64,000 nt of DNA from Rhynchopus sp. YZ270_cl-10 (taxonomy: Eukaryota; Euglenozoa; Diplonemea; Diplonemida; Diplonemidae), in assembly GCA_964035575.1 (NCBI GenBank), contig OZ037921.1:516501-580500 (forward strand), written 5' to 3'. Positions 59,312-64,000 of the stretch are shown here, piece by piece (the first letter of the stretch is position 1; each line of letters opens with the position of its first letter). Made by a program: the position numbers and the translations under genes. The notes beneath the pieces were generated by a model. That model did no database searches and was not told where the DNA came from. It saw nothing but the letters and a program-made list of their open reading frames with translations.

Positions 59312-59556
59312 CCAGGCATAGTGTGCAGACGAACATTTTTGGTTCGTCGACGAACAAAATGTTCGTCGGTTTTGTTCGTCGATGTTCGTCGACGAACATC
59401 GACGAACATCGACGAACAGGTCCCTGCCACAAGGGCAACCCACGACGAACAACGACGAACATCGACGAACAACGACGAACATCGACGAACAATTTTTTTT
59501 TTCCCCCCCACGACGAACATCGACGAACATTTTGTTCGTCTGCACACTATGCCTAG
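59312..59556. mobile_element. TIR element filled with GACGAAC motifs
   Basis: Ends CCAGGCATAGTGTGCAGACG (left) and CCTAGGCATAGTGTGCAGAC (right, complement). The interior is about 17 copies of GACGAAC or GTTCGTC, mostly as GACGAACATC or GACGAACAAC. The outer terminus is the same as at 54226-55056, but the array motif is different. Left end abuts a C run. Confidence 0.85.
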
Positions 59557-59647
59557 GGGATACGACTCCAGCCATTTTGGCTGGGACCAAACGCACGGAA
59601 AATTCATTTGGCATTATCTGGCCATCTCCAAGGCAACTGCGGGTGAA
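59552..59647. repeat. Terminal repeat shared in inverted orientation with 55838-55925
   Basis: Starts CCTAGGGGATACGACTCCAG and contains ACCAAACGCACGGAAAATTC. See the partner entry. Confidence 0.85.
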
Positions 59648-59699
59648 ACGAAGGTCACGCATGTCAGCAATCACACTATGTGCACCATAGTTTGATACA

Positions 59700-60001
59700 A
59701 TTCTCACGTTATCGCAGGTCGGGAGGCGACAGCGTCGACGATTGCTGTGCTGGCAACAGGGCTGTTGACATCGTCAGAGGTGCAGGTGTGCTCAGGGTCG
59801 TGCTGGGTGATGCGACAACCATCACCGTCATTCACCGCACACACCCTCCATGCACACAAGGGTCATTCGGGTGCTTCTGCGGTTCGAGACGCGGAAGGAA
59901 AAATGTGGAGGATGAAGGAGGGCCTGCCACGTTACCGTCTCCTTCAGGTCATCCAAGCTGTTAAACTCGGCACCAGTGACCACTTGTCTTTGCATATTTA
60001 G
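59700..60001 (+). other. Coding-like exon fragment
   Basis: After an acceptor-like TCTCACGTTATCGCAG the frame reads GREATASTIAVLATGLLTSS and onward to EGKMWRMKEGLPRYRLLQVI and LGTSDHLSLHI, then a stop. GC-rich compared with its surroundings. No family recognised; no upstream exon found. Confidence 0.3.
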
Positions 60002-63000
60002 CAAACAGTGTGTAATTTGTGACCCTGGAAATATAAATTTTTCGAAAAATGCAAAAAAAATGCCCCGTTTTTCCTCAAAAAATCCCGCTCAATTTTTTTT
60101 TTTCCAAACGTAAAAATTTCTTCGAAAAAGTGAAAAATAAACTTTGATAGAATGATGGAAAAATTGGCAAAATATTGATAGAATGGTGGAAAAATTAACT
60201 TTTGTGAGCCGAATGAAGGAAAAATTATAGTAACTTTGATAGAATGATGGATTAATTTTTTTTTGTGAGCCGAATGATGGAAAAATTACTTTTTGTGAGC
60301 CGAATAAAGGTTTTCCCATAAATAAATGAAAACTTAACGGATGAATGTGCAACACATTGTGCATATATCTTAAAAGAAGTTATTCCAGTCTTGTTGAAAC
60401 AAACTTGGGTGTAGTAAATATGGTCTCAAAGGATGAAGTAATTAAACTTTGGAAAACAAAGAACAAAACGGAGAAATATTACATATGAAACATAAAAATA
60501 TGAAATTATTCGAACATGGATGTATACATGCACACACACCATCAAAAGGTTGTGCTAGAGTTGAACATTTTGTTCCCCCTCCACAAGGACTTCGTGCAAA
60601 AAAGGCTCGGAAGATGTGACAATAGAAGCGGGTAGGGTGAGAGCAAAAATAAACAATAATTTGGTACCGTCCACGGGGGGTGATCACTACTAAGGTTTAT
60701 TGTACAGCAATACCAAAAACAAAACAAAACAAAACAAAAACAAACGCGGTAAAAATTCAGTATTAATTGATAAGGTAAAGTACCCGTTATTTTTCTTTTC
60801 ATTGCACGCAACCCCCACAAAAGCAAAGGATGTGCGCGGCACAATAAAGATGAACTGACCAAACCCACAAAAAAACTATCAAATAATCCGGATTTTTTTA
60901 TTCCTCGAATTTTTTCAGAATCGGGGGTTTTTTTTTATATAAAACCACGTTTTGACGTAAGGGTATAACTGGCAAACAAAAAAAACACACATTATTTCAT
61001 TATTGGTTACCGATGGGTTGTATCTGAAGAATCGTTTTGAAACAGAGTTTTTAAAAGTGTTGCCAAAAATGCACAGTGTTTTTTGGACACGTTTTTATAG
61101 TAAAAAAAGGAGGGCAGCAGGGTGGATAGGTGGGGGACGTAGTGCCGGAATAAAACGAAAAAACGGTGGTCTCACACTTCCAGAGAAATTGATTTTTCGT
61201 TTTTGCCTTTTTTTTTTCCCCCCCCTTTCATGTCCGTAATGGCAATTTGCCTTGAAAAACAAAACAAAACAAAAAAAGGTGGAGTCAACAAAAGGGGGTG
61301 TAAAACTGCATTCTCTCCCATCAAGCGCTTTCTGCAAAGTGCTTGTTTCCAGGTAAGGGATACGCATTTGTGGGGAGGGAAAAAAAAAAAACAAAACAAA
61401 AAATAGAAACTAACTTTCGGTTCTGAATAAAAAGAAAACAATGAAAAACAACTTTTTCGTTTATCGCTCCGCAAGCTTGTTGTGTTTTTTCGCTGAAGTG
61501 TGTGTTGTATGAGAGAGAAAAAATAATGAGTGAGAAAACACAAGCTGGCGGGCACGCACCTTCCGTCGTTTCTATTTCCTATTGTCAAGTACCTTGATTT
61601 ACAAAAAAAAAAAAAAAGAGAGAGAGGAGAAGTACAAACACCTTACCGTTCATCGACGGACTCGTGGGTAGATTCCGTCTTCTGATGCATGCTTACCACC
61701 AGTGTGCAGAAGATTTTTTTTTCTTTTTCGTGCATTCTGACGGCCACCTTCCTTACCATACACCAGAAGGCACAATACAACTGCCAAAGGGCGTTGAAAT
61801 TGTGCCGTGCAGTAAATAAATAAAAAATATTTTCCTGTCCTCTTCGAAATTGCGTACGTGAGGTTCCTCGTATCAATCGTGTTTCCGAAATAACCTTGCT
61901 CAGAAAGAAAGTATTTAAAAAAAAAAAAAAAACGCAAAATTTAAAGCAACGTTGACATACAAAAAAAAATCAAGGGGGCCATCGTTCTCAGAAGAAAAAA
62001 AATATAACAATTAGGTAAAGGGTGGGTTCCAACAAACTTTCAGGAGACAAAGGCCAATGTTACAAAAACCTGTGGGGAGGTGCGAAGTGAACGGGGGTCT
62101 CGCTCTTCGCTGTGTTCTGTTTTGATCAGGGTAATTCATACAATGTAGCGAGGCCGAAAACGGATGAAAAATGGCCTGGCCGAAAAACGCATCTGAGGCA
62201 CGACTGAAGCGAATTCAGGATTACTTACGTCTAAATACGCCTCAGCCACGCCTGAAAAACAAAAATCACTTTTTGTTATAAAAAAATGGAAATGACAAAG
62301 CTAAATCCCCATACAAAATGAGAAAATCGGCAAAAAAAAAAAAAAAAAAAAAAATGTGTGAAAATGCCCGTTTTTTTTTTGGCGGGCTTTTGCTCGCGAG
62401 TTTACGTTACATTTTTTTTTTTTTGCTCTTTTTCTTCATTTTGTTTAAATAGAAGCAGCAGATAAGGAAAGGGGTGAAAAAATCTACCACGCAAATCGTT
62501 TGCAGCAAAGGGGGGAGGGAGACGTAGGGGTGTGGAGAAGAAGGTATGTGTACTAGGCCCGACACGATACAACTTTGATGCTGACGGTTGTGCAAAGAAA
62601 AGTAGGAATGACATATGCCGTGCTTATCAATTAGTTGTTTTGTTGTTGTTGTTTTCCACACACCTTCCTTCAACCCCTGGGATCGTTGTTTTTTTTTCTT
62701 CTTCTTTTTTCTTTTGATAGTAGCTATTCCCCTGAACTTGTTGGATGAGTAATTTTTTTTTTGTCAAAAACAGTAAAAAACCTGAGAAAAAATTTTTTGG
62801 GGGGTTTTTTTAAGATACATTGTGGTATTTTTCACCCTTGTCAAAATGAAATATTAAAGGGTGAAAAAAGTGAAAACATGGGGGGCAATATAATAACAAG
62901 ATTGACATCATTGTACAGAAAAAGAGACGTTGAAAAAGATAAAATATACAAGTAAAGCAAAGAATTCAATATGGGTCCGTCCGGAAACCCTCCTGGTAAG

Positions 63001-63185
63001 ATTCATCCTTTTGGGGTTTTTTGAGGTTTTTCTGCTCAAAACACCCAAACAACCCAATTTTTTGATACCCACCATACACCTACCACCCCAGAGGGCATAT
63101 TTTGGGCATTTATTTTTGTTTATTTCCCCTCTCCCCCTTTTTACTTATATTTTTTTACGTATTTTTTGAAAAAAAAAACGTGGCA
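60002..63185. other. Gene-free A/T-rich stretch
   Basis: Contains tandem ATGATGGAAAAATTA-like units (60150-60300), a type 2 hairpin (60341-60370), a GACGCAGG-type copy (61629-61680) and one arm of an inverted repeat (62963-63025). No gene is supported. Confidence 0.5.
62963..63025. repeat. Inverted repeat arm left of the 134-aa gene
   Basis: Blocks CGTCCGGAAACCC, CTGGTAAGATTCATCCTTTT and GGGGTTTTTT recur as complement at 63752-63815. Both arms read GNPxGKIHPFG in one frame. Confidence 0.7.
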
Positions 63186-63657
63186 ATGACAGCAGTGAAG
63201 TTCACTTTTTTGTCGAGAAACACGGTAAGAATGGGTGCGACGCACACTTGGTGTCGTTTCGAACCCTCTCTCTGATGATTCTTGTTGTCAGGAGATCCTT
63301 ACCGTAGGGGTCATTGTCGGTGCCCTGCGCGAGCTTCCCCACACAGAGGCCTTTGTTATCTCATTCCCTCGTACTCATACGTATCAGTGCACCCTTCTTT
63401 CCATCAATCTCTTTTCGTCTGTGTACTGCTGCCCGAGCAACGGTCGTGTCATTTCAGCTAGCGTGTACTCTGACACGGAGGGAACCTGTATTTACTATGG
63501 AGTCTCCACATCCAAGGTGACCCGCAAAGCAAAAGTCCCTGGCATTGATCCAGTAGATTTGACAGAGGTCAATGAAACCTTGTCAAGGCGGCATGGCAGG
63601 ATTAAGAGAAAGAGAGAAGAGATCCAGAAGAACGACAATAAAAGGCTGAAAATCTGA
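63186..63657 (+). CDS. Small two-exon gene of unknown function
   Basis: Exons 63186-63224 and 63292-63657 around a 67-nt intron (GTAAGA...TTGTTGTCAG); the product is 134 aa. It reads MTAVKFTFLSRNTEILTVGV, a beta-rich core with several Cys (YQCTLLSINLFSSVYCCPSN), and a Lys/Arg-rich tail (SRRHGRIKRKREEIQKNDNK) that looks like a nuclear localisation signal. I recognise no family. It is the only supported plus-strand gene, lies in a repeat desert and is flanked by inverted repeats, so it may belong to a mobile element rather than the host. Confidence 0.6.
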
Positions 63658-64000
63658 TTAAAAAAGCGAAAATATAGCCTCAGACCCCCCCAAAAACCTA
63701 TTTTCATATCAGAATATCACCTAGATGCACTTTTTGTGGGGGGCATCATCAAAAAAACCCAAAAATACCCAAAAGGATGAATCTTACCAGAGGGGTTTCC
63801 GGACGAGTCCATATATGCAATCAATGAATTGATAGCAGAGGAGGGATCAATAAAAATGTTCCCGATAAAAGCAAAGAAGAACGTAAAAAAAGCTTTGTTC
63901 AAAAAACACACATTTTTTTTTTTTTTTTTGAAAAATCGCTAAGTACCCCGGGATGCAGGGGGGTACGGGATTTTGGGGATCTTTCTTCTATAGCAGTACA
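63658..64000. other. Right edge: inverted repeat arm and GNIFVDP-like copy
   Basis: 63752-63815 is the complement of 62963-63025. The minus strand at 63770-63880 reads GNIFIDPSSAINSLIAYMDS followed by SGNPSGKIHPFG. A T run lies at 63913. Confidence 0.5.

Noticed and set aside
59192-59707. Long frames on both strands with repeats like VRRCSSMFVD or TNIDEHRRT
   Set aside because: They are translations of the GACGAAC array in all frames, not proteins.

Overview
The window reads as nuclear DNA of a protist. The coding set is eukaryotic: ribosomal protein L27a (uL15), a Sec7/BIG-type ARF-GEF, an ataxin-10-like protein, a WD40 protein, an ER-type parvulin, argininosuccinate lyase, a receptor-type class III cyclase and a VCP/p97-cofactor-like protein. 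GT-AG spliceosomal introns of 42 to 638 nt are visible, most with donors of the GTATG or GTAAG type. All 14 genes between 1 and 41,870 lie on the minus strand, and several are preceded by a long pyrimidine tract followed by AG 9 to 54 nt before the ATG. One-strand gene clusters with pyrimidine/AG signals before each start are typical of spliced-leader trans-splicing, so I infer a euglenozoan-like organism that keeps cis introns, possibly a diplonemid. This is not proven: no SL RNA gene is visible, and short 5' UTR introns would look the same.

Layout, all minus strand: secreted protein (1-618, runs off the left edge); AIR9-like cytoskeletal protein (1970-6420, 4 exons); VIM-motif protein (6945-7586, 2 exons); a 7.7 kb repeat-rich gap holding several transposons; receptor cyclase (15291-17888, 2 exons); VTT/DedA-like membrane protein (19268-19903); PhoD-like protein (20573-22789); RPL27A copy 1 (22974-23402); alpha/beta hydrolase (24186-25085); secreted parvulin (25188-25565); RPL27A copy 2 (26050-26478, practically identical to copy 1); Sec7 ARF-GEF (28503-34166); UBL-WD40 protein (36083-37264); ataxin-10-like (37639-38499); argininosuccinate lyase (39826-41870, with a repeat-filled intron).

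From 41,871 to 63,185 I find no host gene. This block is a patchwork of non-autonomous DNA transposons (one with a perfect 8-bp hAT-type target duplication, one with a 5-bp duplication, several with TA duplications), fold-back elements, long G tracts, dispersed coding-like fragments and a histone-fold-like ORF. A small two-exon gene of unknown function (63186-63657, plus strand) lies between inverted repeats near the right edge.

The most unusual signal is a class of elements bounded by terminal inverted repeats whose interior is filled, on both strands, with many copies of a short motif private to that element. Two of them (54226-55056 and 59312-59556) share the same outer terminus but carry different array motifs. 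A second odd signal is a family of dozens of small intergenic hairpins that keep a CCTCTCGTG-type loop while their stems change.
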